The notes below the pieces were generated by a model. That model was not told the DNA's origin. It worked only from the letters and a program-made list of their open reading frames with translations, and did not search any database. Both the position numbers and the translations under genes were made by a program. DNA of 5,759 bases from an uncultured bacterium (GTDB taxonomy: Bacteria; Planctomycetota; UBA1135; UBA2386), in the NCBI GenBank assembly GCA_938003515.1, contig CALKYL010000318.1:1-5759 (forward strand). Reading direction: 5' to 3'. Each line of letters starts with the position of its first letter. Position 1 is the stretch's first letter. Positions 1 to 5,509 of the stretch are shown one piece after another.

Positions 1-780
1 GAAAGCCGTCGCCGCCGGCAGCGAGAACGGGCGTTCGTCGCCGTCGGGCAGCCGGAGCCGCCCGCGCGCGCCGGCGCCGTCCGCGGTGACCTCGCGCAGG
101 CCGAAGTGCTCGTCGAGCACGAGCAGCTCGGCGCCGACCGCGGCCGCGTGCCGTCGGATCGCGGCGAGCGCGTCGCCGGTCGTCGACGTGAGCCCGAGGC
201 CGCCCGGCCGCACGACCGGCGCCTTCTCGCCGGCGATCGTCGCGATCGTGTCGCCGAGCACCGCGGTGTGCTCGAGCTCGATGCGGGTGACGATCGCCGC
301 GTCCACGGGCACGGCGGTCGTCGCGTCGTAGCGCCCGCCGAGGCCGGCCTCGTAGATCGCGACGTCGACGCGCTCCTCGGCGAACCACGCGACCGCCGCC
401 GCCGTCATCGCCTCGAAGAAGGTCGGCCGGCGGCCGCCGGGCAGCGCGAGCAGGTCGCGCAGCAGCCGTTCGAGCCGCTCGACCGGCACGCGCGCGCCGG
501 CGACGCGGGCGCGCTCGAGCAGCGTCTCGACGTGCGGCGACGTGTAGCAGCCCGGCCGGCAGCCGGCGGCGAGCAGCAGGGCCTCGAGCATCGCCGCGGT
601 CGTGCCCTTGCCCTTGCTCCCGGCGACCTGGATCGCCGGCCGGGGCGGCGGCGGCGCGCCCGGGCGCGCCAGCAGCCGCCGGATCGTGTCCAGATCCCAG
701 CGCCGGGCCGTCGGACGCTGCCGTTCGAAGTCGACCATCTGGTCGAGCAGCGGCGCGAGTCGTACTGCGGCTGGGTCCAA
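1..780 (-). CDS. folC: Folylpolyglutamate synthase / dihydrofolate synthase, N-terminal part (runs off left edge)
   Basis: This is a Mur-ligase-type ATP-dependent enzyme of the cytoplasm that adds glutamate to folates (and, in bifunctional forms, to dihydropteroate). About 260 N-terminal residues are present; the C-terminal glutamate-ligase domain lies beyond position 1. With a TTG start at 780, the visible motifs are the P-loop GSKGKGT (54-60), YTSPH (79-83), the LGGRYDATT segment (147-155), the metal-site motif EHT (170-172, usually DHT) with LGDT after it, and EKAP (185-188), whose Lys is the conserved residue carbamylated in the family. The start is uncertain. TTG780 gives the usual N-terminal length before the 'LLDQMVDFER' helix, ATG738 would cut into that helix, and TTG828 has a GGGAG five bases upstream but gives an unusual N-terminus. 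The gene is divergent from the esterase. Family assignment is secure; bifunctionality cannot be judged from this part. Confidence 0.93.
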   Translation of the reverse strand, partial: MDPAAVRLAPLLDQMVDFERQRPTARRWDLDTIRRLLARPGAPPPPRPAIQVAGSKGKGTTAAMLEALLLAAGCRPGCYTSPHVETLLERARVAGARVPVERLERLLRDLLALPGGRRPTFFEAMTAAAVAWFAEERVDVAIYEAGLGGRYDATTAVPVDAAIVTRIELEHTAVLGDTIATIAGEKAPVVRPGGLGLTSTTGDALAAIRRHAAAVGAELLVLDEHFGLREVTADGAGARGRLRLPDGDERPFSLPAATAF

Positions 781-804
781 GCGGGGGTTTTGCGGCGGCC
801 CTCT

Positions 805-824
805 GGGCGAAGCGTCTTCGACCC
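805..824. other. Bulged inverted repeat in the folC/esterase divergent region
   Basis: GGGCGAAG and CTTCG-a-CCC form an eight-base-pair stem with one bulged A and a three-base loop. It lies between the divergent folC and esterase genes. It could be an operator, or a leader hairpin in either transcript: about 25 bases upstream of the chosen folC start and about 37 bases upstream of the esterase ATG. No convincing -10/-35 pair was seen beside it, and chance pairing is common at this GC content. Confidence 0.3.
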
Positions 825-861
825 GCAACACTACTCCCGAGGCCCCGAACCAAGGCAACGC

Positions 862-1872
862 ATGCGCGCGATCCTGCTCTGCACCCTCGCCGTGACCACG
901 GCCACCACCCTCTTGCCCGGGCAGGACCGCGGTCGCCGCCGCCGGGACCGCGAGCCGGCGGCGCCCGTCGAACTCGAGCACTTCACCTTCCGCGACGAGA
1001 GCTTCCGGAGCGAGGCGGTCGGTCGCGAGGTGCCGTTCGGCGTCTACCTGCCGGCCGGCTACGACGACGAGGCCGCGGCGGACCGCCGCTACCCGCTGAT
1101 CGTCTGGCTGCACGGCATGTGGGAGGACCACCTGCGCTTCCACCACCGCGGCGGCGCGCCGGTGCTCGACGCCGCGGTCGGCGAGGGCAAGCTGCCGCCG
1201 TGCATCTTCGTGACCGCGAACGGCGGCCGCACGTCGATGTACGTCAACCGCGAGGAGGAGCGCTGGGAGGACCTCGTGACCAAGGACCTGCTCGGCCACC
1301 TGGCCGCGAACTACCGCGTCAGCGACGAACGGTCCGAGCGCGCCATCATGGGCGTCAGCATGGGCGGCATGGCCGCGCTGCGCATCGCCTTCACCAACCC
1401 CGACCTGTTCGGCGCGGTCGGCGCGCACAGCTCGGCGGTGTTCGCCGAGGATCCGGAGAAGCTCCCGGACCGACTGAAGATGTTCGCGAGCCGCATCGGC
1501 CTCGACGAGGTGTTCGGGGACCCGATCCAGAAGGATCCGTGGCAGAAGGCCAACCCGCTGTGCATCGCCAACCGCGCCGAGCCCGACGCGCTGCGGCGGC
1601 TGCGCATCTACTTCGACGCCGGCAGCGACGACCGCTACGGCTTCGCCGAAGGCAACACGCTGCTGCACGAAGCCCTCGACGCGCGCGGCGTGGAGCACAC
1701 GTGGCGGCTGATCGACGGCGGCGGCCACTCGTGGGGCAACCGCTTCCAGGACCGCACGCTGCCCTGGTCGTTCGCGTTCGTCGGCGAGATGTTCCTGAAG
1801 GCCGCGCGCAAGGACGACGACCGCGGCTCCGCCGATGGCAAGGACGGCAAGCGGCCCGACGGCGGCCGCTGA
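862..1872 (+). CDS. Secreted alpha/beta-hydrolase esterase (esterase D / feruloyl-esterase-like fold)
   Basis: The product is a 336-residue serine hydrolase predicted to be exported and to cleave an ester of unknown identity. Residues 1 to about 20 form a signal peptide (MRAILLCTLAVTTATTLLPG), followed by a short basic linker (RGRRRRDRE). The fold's landmarks are in order: 'YPLIVWLHG' with the oxyanion His-Gly at 84-85; the nucleophile elbow GVSMGG with Ser166; the acid in FDAGSDD (most likely Asp257, or Asp256); and the catalytic His289 in GGGHSWG. The last 20 residues are a charged, low-complexity tail (KDDDRG...DGGR) that is probably disordered. ATG862 is chosen because the signal peptide begins there, with a weak AAGG six bases upstream; the frame stays open further upstream only because it is antisense to folC. 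Prolyl-oligopeptidase-like peptidase or PHB-depolymerase-like activity are alternatives, and the substrate cannot be named from sequence. The gene leads a run of four plus-strand genes. Confidence 0.9.
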   Translation: MRAILLCTLAVTTATTLLPGQDRGRRRRDREPAAPVELEHFTFRDESFRSEAVGREVPFGVYLPAGYDDEAAADRRYPLIVWLHGMWEDHLRFHHRGGAPVLDAAVGEGKLPPCIFVTANGGRTSMYVNREEERWEDLVTKDLLGHLAANYRVSDERSERAIMGVSMGGMAALRIAFTNPDLFGAVGAHSSAVFAEDPEKLPDRLKMFASRIGLDEVFGDPIQKDPWQKANPLCIANRAEPDALRRLRIYFDAGSDDRYGFAEGNTLLHEALDARGVEHTWRLIDGGGHSWGNRFQDRTLPWSFAFVGEMFLKAARKDDDRGSADGKDGKRPDGGR

Positions 1873-1957
1873 CCGTCCCGACCCGCGAAAAAGGTCCCGC
1901 TTCGGTCACGCCACGGGCAACCTGCGCCGATCTGAGCCACTAGAGGGGGGAACGCGC

Positions 1958-1980
1958 CGGCGCCGCCGGGCCCGGCGCCG
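1958..1980. other. GC-rich hairpin upstream of the Nudix gene
   Basis: Two copies of the self-complementary octamer CGGCGCCG (1958-1965 and 1973-1980) can pair as an 8-bp stem with a 7-base loop. The structure sits 11 bases before the Nudix start and would lie in its leader, where it could limit ribosome access or end transcription coming from the esterase. There is no T-tract. The octamers could equally be compositional noise. Confidence 0.25.
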
Positions 1981-1991
1981 CCCTGCACAGC

Positions 1992-2417
1992 ATGCTCAGC
2001 CTCGAACACCGGGTCCGGGTCTTCGTGTTCCAGGTCCTCGACCGCCGCGTCGAGTTCCTGCTGCTCCGGCACAAGCCGCGTGAGGAGTGGCCGCTCGGCC
2101 CCGTCGTCGGGCCGGTCACGCCCGGCGAGAAGCTCGAGGAGGCGATCCGGCGCGAGGTGCACGCCGAGACCGGGCTGCGCAGGCCGGTGCACCTGATCGA
2201 GCTCATGCAGCCGCAAAAGGAGCTGTTCGGCGACGTCGGGGTGGTCGAGTGGCCGTTCGCGTGGCAGGCGGGAACGCCGAGCGAGCCGGTGGCACGGGTG
2301 CAACCGGGGCCGATGGTCGGCGAAGTGCACTGGATGTCGTTCGAGGCGGCCTTCCGCGAGCTCGGCAGCGACGCCGACCGCGACGCCCTGGTGCGACTCC
2401 AGCTCAGCCTGCAATAA
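1992..2417 (+). CDS. Nudix hydrolase
   Basis: This 141-residue cytoplasmic hydrolase would cleave a nucleoside diphosphate linked to another moiety (NDP-X), using divalent metal. The Nudix box runs from Gly40 to Leu62 with correct spacing: G, five residues, E46, seven residues, then REVHAETGL. The metal-binding glutamates E55 and E59 are present; position 58, usually the first Glu of the EE pair, is Ala. The N-terminal strand (RVRVFVFQVL) and 'FLLLRH' are typical of the fold. Length is that of a single-domain Nudix protein, so the substrate (diadenosine polyphosphate, dinucleotide, sugar nucleotide or oxidised dNTP) cannot be decided. The start is the first ATG after an in-frame TAG at 1941; no Shine-Dalgarno is close, only a GAGGGGGG run about 40 bases upstream. 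It lies 119 bases after the esterase and 79 before the next gene. Confidence 0.9.
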   Translation: MLSLEHRVRVFVFQVLDRRVEFLLLRHKPREEWPLGPVVGPVTPGEKLEEAIRREVHAETGLRRPVHLIELMQPQKELFGDVGVVEWPFAWQAGTPSEPVARVQPGPMVGEVHWMSFEAAFRELGSDADRDALVRLQLSLQ

Positions 2418-2443
2418 TCCTCGGCGGAACCCGGCCCCGGAGC

Positions 2444-2450
2444 GTATACC
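2444..2450 (+). promoter_or_regulatory. Possible -10 element before the AhpD-like gene
   Basis: GTATACC is an A/T-containing island in an otherwise nearly pure G/C spacer and resembles a TATAAT-type -10 box (TATACC, four of six). It is 46 bases before the start codon. No acceptable -35 sequence is seen 16 to 18 bases upstream, so this is only a candidate. Confidence 0.2.
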
Positions 2451-2459
2451 CCCACCCCT

Positions 2460-2478
2460 GGCCCGCCACCGCCGGGCC
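2460..2478. other. Small GC hairpin upstream of the AhpD-like gene
   Basis: GGCCCG (2460-2465) and CGGGCC (2473-2478) can form a 6-bp stem with a 7-base loop, 18 bases before the start codon at 2497. It would fall in the leader of that gene. No T-tract follows. It may be chance at this base composition. Confidence 0.22.
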
Positions 2479-2496
2479 CGCCCCTCCGACCTTGCC

Positions 2497-2892
2497 ATGA
2501 CCGACGACACGAACCGCGCCGACACGCAGACCCAGGATCCCGCGACCGAGACGCTGGCGGACGGGCGCGTGCCGAGCTCCTCGATGCGCAGCTACGCGCT
2601 CCTCACGCCCGAGCTCAAGCAGCTCTACATGGGCTTCTACAAAGCCACTTACGGCAAGACGAAGCTCGACCTGAAGACCAAGGAGTTCATCGCGATCGCG
2701 GCGTCGCTGACGTCCGGGTGCAAGGGCTGCCTCGAAGGACACCTGAAGAAGGCGAAGCGCGAGGGTGCGACCAGCGAGGAGATCGCCGAGGTCATCGCGA
2801 TCACGCTCGGCGTCAACGCCGCCACCATCGTCGACCGCTCGGACATCGCCAACTTCCACCTCGGCGGCCTCTACGACAAGCCGACCGCCTGA
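2497..2892 (+). CDS. Carboxymuconolactone decarboxylase (CMD) / AhpD-like family protein
   Basis: The product is 131 residues and belongs to the all-helical CMD/AhpD superfamily, which includes peroxide-reducing enzymes with a redox CxxC pair as well as true decarboxylases. The active-site motif is intact: Cys75-Lys-Gly-Cys78 followed by His82, then KKAKREGAT and an acidic 'SEEIAEVI' helix, the usual order in AhpD-type members. The CxxC...H pattern favours thiol redox or peroxidase activity over decarboxylation, but this is inference. The first 25 or so residues are polar and probably disordered. ATG2497 has no visible Shine-Dalgarno; Met30 (ATG2584) is a possible later start that would keep the whole domain. 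No ahpC or peroxiredoxin partner is present in the window. Confidence 0.9.
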   Translation: MTDDTNRADTQTQDPATETLADGRVPSSSMRSYALLTPELKQLYMGFYKATYGKTKLDLKTKEFIAIAASLTSGCKGCLEGHLKKAKREGATSEEIAEVIAITLGVNAATIVDRSDIANFHLGGLYDKPTA

Positions 2893-2911
2893 GCCCGGCT
2901 CCCGCCCGGGC
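2893..2911. terminator. Weak hairpin directly after the CMD gene
   Basis: GCCCGG (2893-2898) and CCGGGC (2906-2911) form a 6-bp all-GC stem with a 7-base loop, beginning at the base after the stop codon. Its position suits transcript-end formation or 3' protection, but no T-tract follows, so intrinsic termination is doubtful. Confidence 0.25.
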
Positions 2912-2936
2912 GGCGATCGGACCAAACCGGGCGGCG
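2906..2936. repeat. 10-base direct repeat spaced 21 bases apart
   Basis: CCGGGCGGCG occurs at 2906-2915 and again at 2927-2936, a start-to-start spacing of 21 bases or two helical turns, just upstream of the envelope-protein gene. The spacing would suit a dimeric regulator binding one face of the DNA. With such GC-rich words, coincidence is a serious alternative. Confidence 0.22.
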
Positions 2937-2961
2937 CCCGCGCTCGTTGTCCGCCCGACAC

Positions 2962-4323
2962 ATGCTCGCCAACCGTTCGACACGCGTGCTGCCACCGCTG
3001 CCGACGTGGGCGCGGTTCGCGCTCGCCGGCGTCATCGTCGCGTGCTTCGCCTACGTGATGACGGCCTTCGAGACCGTCGACCAGCCGACAGAGACCTCGG
3101 AGCCGGTCGAGCAGGTCGTGCTGGTCCCGCAGCTGGACACCGCCCTGCTCGCCGAGGCCCGGGACGAGACGCGCGCCGATCGGCTGCAGCTCGAAACGGA
3201 GCCGCTGCGGCACCTGCTGGCGAAGGCGATCGACGTCGGACCGACGGTCGCCGCGGCGCTCGGCGTGCCCGCGGAGCCGGTGCCGGTCGACGTGCTGCGC
3301 CGCGACCTTCCGGACTGGCGCTACCGGTGGCTCTCCTACGAAGGCGAACTGCGCCAGCTGCTGGGCCCGAAGCCCGGCCACCCGATCTCCGGGTATTCGA
3401 TCTACGAGGCCACGGTCCGCCTGCCGGACGGCGGCCACGTGCTCAGCGCGTTCTCGATCCTTCCGGCCGAGGCGCCGAAGGTCGGGGACTGGGTGCGCGT
3501 CGACGGCTACCTGCTGAAGCTCCGCGACGTGAGCTACCCCGAGCCGATCGAGGCCGCGCCGCTGCTCGTCGGCCGCACGATCCAGCGCGACTACGAGGAC
3601 TGGCCGCCGGTCACCGCGCTCGACGAGGAGCTGCTGGCGTCGATCGACGATTCGAGCTACTGGCCCGGCGACAAGCCGTTCCACGGCATCGAGGAGGACC
3701 AGACCGAGGCGCTGTGGCATCTGGGCGCGTATGCACGCGACACGGCCGGGCAGCGCACCCTCGCCGACTGGCGCCGCATCGGCACGCTCAACGTCGCCGA
3801 CGCCTACGACCCGCTGCGTCACGGTGAGGTGGCGCGCGGCACGCCGATGCGGATCTTCGGCACGCTGATCCGGAGGCGCACCATCGCGGCCCCGCCCAAC
3901 CCGGCGAACATCGACTTCTGGACGACGGCCTTCGTGCAGGTGCGTGACTTCGGCGGCCAGCTGATCCCGGTCTGGGTGCCGAAGCGGGTCGCCGATCTGC
4001 CGATGCGCGCCCAGCTCGAGATCCGGGGCTTCTACTACCGCTGGTTCGCCTACGACGCGGCGAACGGCAAGCGCCTGCGCGTGCCGCTGTTCGTGGCCGC
4101 CGACCTCGACACGTTCGAGCTCGAAGCCGAACAGACGATGCGCGACATCGGCGTCTGGATCGGCGGCTTCGCGATCCTGCTCCTGCTGCTGATCATCTGG
4201 CACCAGCGCCGCATGGCCCGCACCGCCCTCGCGCACAGCCGCGAGATGGACGCGCGCCGACGGCGACGGCGCGAGCGGGCGCGGGCGCGCGTCGACGGCG
4301 GCGTGGAGAGCGGCGCCGGATAG
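2962..4323 (+). CDS. Uncharacterised envelope protein with two terminal membrane segments and a duplicated central domain
   Basis: I do not recognise a named family. The 453-residue product has a basic N-terminus, a membrane segment at about 17-36 (RFALAGVIVACFAYVMTAF), a large soluble region to about 395, a second membrane segment at 396-413 (IGVWIGGFAILLLLLIIW) and an Arg-rich tail (RRRRRRERARARV). Both ends should be cytoplasmic and the middle outside the membrane. The middle holds two diverged copies of one module: residues 120-207, with GYLLK (182-186) and APLLVGR (199-205), and 290-385, with GFYYR (356-360) and VPLFVA (374-379). Each has beta-strand runs ending in that pair, possibly OB-like. 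The acidic linker carries a 'PFHGI...ALWHLGAYAR' stretch. Similar modules occur, as I recall, in planctomycete hypothetical proteins. An in-frame TTG at 2947 is an alternative start; ATG2962 is preferred, although no ribosome site is evident for either. It converges on the next gene. Confidence 0.85.
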   Translation: MLANRSTRVLPPLPTWARFALAGVIVACFAYVMTAFETVDQPTETSEPVEQVVLVPQLDTALLAEARDETRADRLQLETEPLRHLLAKAIDVGPTVAAALGVPAEPVPVDVLRRDLPDWRYRWLSYEGELRQLLGPKPGHPISGYSIYEATVRLPDGGHVLSAFSILPAEAPKVGDWVRVDGYLLKLRDVSYPEPIEAAPLLVGRTIQRDYEDWPPVTALDEELLASIDDSSYWPGDKPFHGIEEDQTEALWHLGAYARDTAGQRTLADWRRIGTLNVADAYDPLRHGEVARGTPMRIFGTLIRRRTIAAPPNPANIDFWTTAFVQVRDFGGQLIPVWVPKRVADLPMRAQLEIRGFYYRWFAYDAANGKRLRVPLFVAADLDTFELEAEQTMRDIGVWIGGFAILLLLLIIWHQRRMARTALAHSREMDARRRRRRERARARVDGGVESGAG

Positions 4324-4330
4324 GCGGCGC
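4313..4330. terminator. Hairpin at the convergent junction of two membrane-protein genes
   Basis: GCGCCG (4313-4318) and CGGCGC (4325-4330) form a 6-bp GC stem with a 6-base loop, spanning the TAG stop of the plus-strand gene and ending one base before the stop of the minus-strand gene. It could act on transcripts from both sides. It has no T-tract, so it is only a structural candidate. Confidence 0.25.
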
Positions 4331-4966
4331 TCAGCGGCGCACCGTCGCGGCTCCGAGGGCGGCGCAGCCGCAGCCGAGCAGGACCGTGAACGGGACCCAG
4401 AAGCCGGCCTGCGCGAGCGTCAGCGCCCACAGCCGCGCGTCGGCGTCCATCGGCGGCATCTTCGGGTGCACGCGGCCGTAGTGGGTCTGCCAGCCGTTCT
4501 GGATGTCGAGGTACTGCAAGAGGGCGACCGGCGCGCGCGCGAGCAACGCGTAGCACAACAGCGCGGCGAACGCGCGCGGCCACGCGAACAGCGCCAGCAG
4601 CGACAGCGCCGGGCCGCCCCACAGGAGCCAGCCGAAGGCGGTGGCGAGGGCGTCGCCCTCGAGCCGGGCACCCGCGTAGGCCGCCGCGCCGACCAGCAGC
4701 AGGAACGCGAACATCGGCACGAAGAAGGCCGCGACGAAGCGCGGCTTCGACCCGGACTGCGCCAACCTCCGCCCGAACAGGAACCCGAACACCGGCACCA
4801 GCCAGACGATGCCGAACGGATTCAGCGGGCTGCCGGCCTCGCTGCTGAACCAGGCCGGATCCCAGTGGTTGCGTTCGCCGAGCAGCCGGACGCCGGTCAC
4901 GACCAGCGTCAGGACAGCCGCGACCAGGATCAGGGGCAGGACGCGCGGCCGATAGGTCTCCGCCAT
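4331..4966 (-). CDS. Multipass membrane protein of unknown function
   Basis: I do not recognise a named family. The 211-residue product is an integral membrane protein with about six hydrophobic segments, at roughly 9-29, 50-66, 77-98, 108-128, 131-150 and 180-205. Polar landmarks are RLLGERNHWDPAWF (27-40), which enters the first loop; GIVWLVPVFGFLFGRRLA (52-69); and a loop with NGWQTHYGRVHPKMPPMD (157-174). The 'W...WF...GIVWLVPVFG' arrangement reminds me of hypothetical proteins in planctomycetes and acidobacteria. No transporter signature, catalytic motif or ligand-binding motif is visible. ATG4966 (MAETYRPRV) is chosen; ATG4975, three codons upstream (MPAMAETY), is equally possible, and neither has a clear Shine-Dalgarno. 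The open frame extends to 5143, but the extra part is Arg/Pro/Gly-rich and non-membranous, so it is unlikely to be coding. It ends 7 bases from the oppositely oriented envelope-protein gene. Confidence 0.83.
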   Translation of the reverse strand: MAETYRPRVLPLILVAAVLTLVVTGVRLLGERNHWDPAWFSSEAGSPLNPFGIVWLVPVFGFLFGRRLAQSGSKPRFVAAFFVPMFAFLLLVGAAAYAGARLEGDALATAFGWLLWGGPALSLLALFAWPRAFAALLCYALLARAPVALLQYLDIQNGWQTHYGRVHPKMPPMDADARLWALTLAQAGFWVPFTVLLGCGCAALGAATVRR

Positions 4967-5024
4967 CGCTGGCATGGTGCCCGTCGGCGGCGCCCGCCAC
5001 AACGGCGGACCCGCACGGCCAACC

Positions 5025-5057
5025 TGCCGATCCGGCGGGCAGATCGCCGTATCGGCA
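5025..5057. promoter_or_regulatory. Inverted repeat in a divergent promoter region (candidate operator)
   Basis: TGCCGATcCGG (5025-5035) and CCGtATCGGCA (5047-5057) are inverted copies matching at 10 of 11 positions, with an uninterrupted outer 7 bp and an 11-base spacer centred at 5041. It lies in the 166-base gap between the divergent multipass membrane gene and the DUF1508 gene, beside the A/T island at 5079. That placement fits a repressor or activator site, or a leader hairpin in the minus-strand transcript. Confidence 0.4.
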
Positions 5058-5078
5058 TCCCGATTGTCGCTGGCGCGC

Positions 5079-5086
5079 AATATACG
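5079..5086. promoter_or_regulatory. Candidate divergent -10 region
   Basis: AATATACG is the most A/T-rich word in the divergent gap. Read on the minus strand it contains TATATT, five of six matches to TATAAT, which could serve the multipass membrane gene with a leader of about 100 bases. Read on the plus strand TATACG is a weaker -10 for the DUF1508 gene, about 55 bases before its start. No well-spaced -35 hexamer is seen on either strand; a TTGTCG at 5064-5069 is too close. Confidence 0.33.
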
Positions 5087-5130
5087 CACTCTCCCGGAAC
5101 AGCAGCGGCGCGGCGAACGTCGGTTCCGGC

Positions 5131-5135
5131 GGAGG
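5131..5135 (+). promoter_or_regulatory. Shine-Dalgarno for the DUF1508 gene
   Basis: GGAGG is followed by a six-base spacer and ATG5142. It is the only strong, correctly spaced ribosome-binding site in the window and fixes the start of this gene. Confidence 0.8.
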
Positions 5136-5141
5136 TAGGCC

Positions 5142-5489
5142 ATGGCAACCCGCTACGAAGTCGTGCTCGACCACGACGACACCTTTGTCTTCCAGCTGCG
5201 CACCGCCGACGGCGACGTCGTGCTGCGCGGGCTCGGCAGTCCCAGCAAGATCATGGTGCAGAACGAGATCCTGCACCTGCGCAACGCCCTGCGAGACGAC
5301 TCGCGGATCGTGCCGCACGAAGCCGACGGCGAGCACTTCGTGGTGGTCAAGGACCGGGACGGCTCGGTGCTCGCGAAGAGCAAGCGGGTCGATTCGGAAG
5401 CCGCGCTGAAGGAACTCGTCGACGGCCTGCTCGCGGCCGCGACCGCGCCGATCATCGACCTCAGCAAGCACCGCACGCGGGCGGTCTGA
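5142..5489 (+). CDS. DUF1508 / YegP-like small protein with two tandem repeats
   Basis: The product is a soluble 115-residue protein resembling the DUF1508 (YegP) family, whose molecular role is not established. Two repeats are visible. The first, about 5-52, has a 'FVFQLRTADGDVVLRG' hairpin (15-30), then 'SPSKIMVQNEILHLRNAL', matching the family's pattern of strand, DG turn, strand and a helix with conserved spacing. The second, about 58-101, has 'HFVVVKDRDGSVLAKS' (65-80) followed by 'DSEAALKELVDGLLAAA'. Two-repeat members of about this length are common. The 'APIIDLS' end also fits the family. The repeats are diverged: the usual Asn-Gly turn is Asp-Gly, and the usual Ser after the second strand is absent from repeat 1. 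There is no signal peptide or membrane segment. A strong Shine-Dalgarno suggests better translation than its neighbours. The family call is from pattern memory. Confidence 0.75.
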   Translation: MATRYEVVLDHDDTFVFQLRTADGDVVLRGLGSPSKIMVQNEILHLRNALRDDSRIVPHEADGEHFVVVKDRDGSVLAKSKRVDSEAALKELVDGLLAAATAPIIDLSKHRTRAV

Positions 5490-5509
5490 CGCGCCCGGGT
5501 GGCGGCCCT

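Noticed and set aside
106..861. Long plus-strand open frame in phase with the esterase, extending it upstream by about 250 residues
   Set aside because: It is exactly antisense to the folC coding frame, is Arg/Ala/Gly-rich with no domain, and a clear signal peptide starts at ATG862.
1871..1907. GACCG ... CGGTC pairing after the esterase stop as a terminator
   Set aside because: Only 5 bp with a 27-base loop and no T-tract; too weak to call.
2404..4236. 610-codon minus-strand open frame
   Set aside because: It lies antisense to the CMD and envelope-protein genes, has Arg/Asp/His-rich composition typical of shadow frames in high-GC DNA, and shows no recognisable motif.
862..4323. A functional operon or new system formed by esterase, Nudix, CMD and envelope genes
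   Set aside because: The genes are co-oriented but separated by roughly 70 to 120 bases, share no pathway or motif, and each belongs to a widespread or stand-alone family; co-orientation alone does not support a system.
4967..5143. N-terminal extension of the multipass membrane protein to position 5143
   Set aside because: The extension is Arg/Pro/Gly-rich, covers the candidate promoter and inverted repeat, and precedes a clean start followed at once by the first membrane segment.
4050..5471. 473-codon minus-strand open frame
   Set aside because: It crosses the DUF1508 gene, the divergent gap and two other genes in non-coding phase, with Arg-rich low-complexity translation; the real genes in those places have clear membrane or domain patterns.
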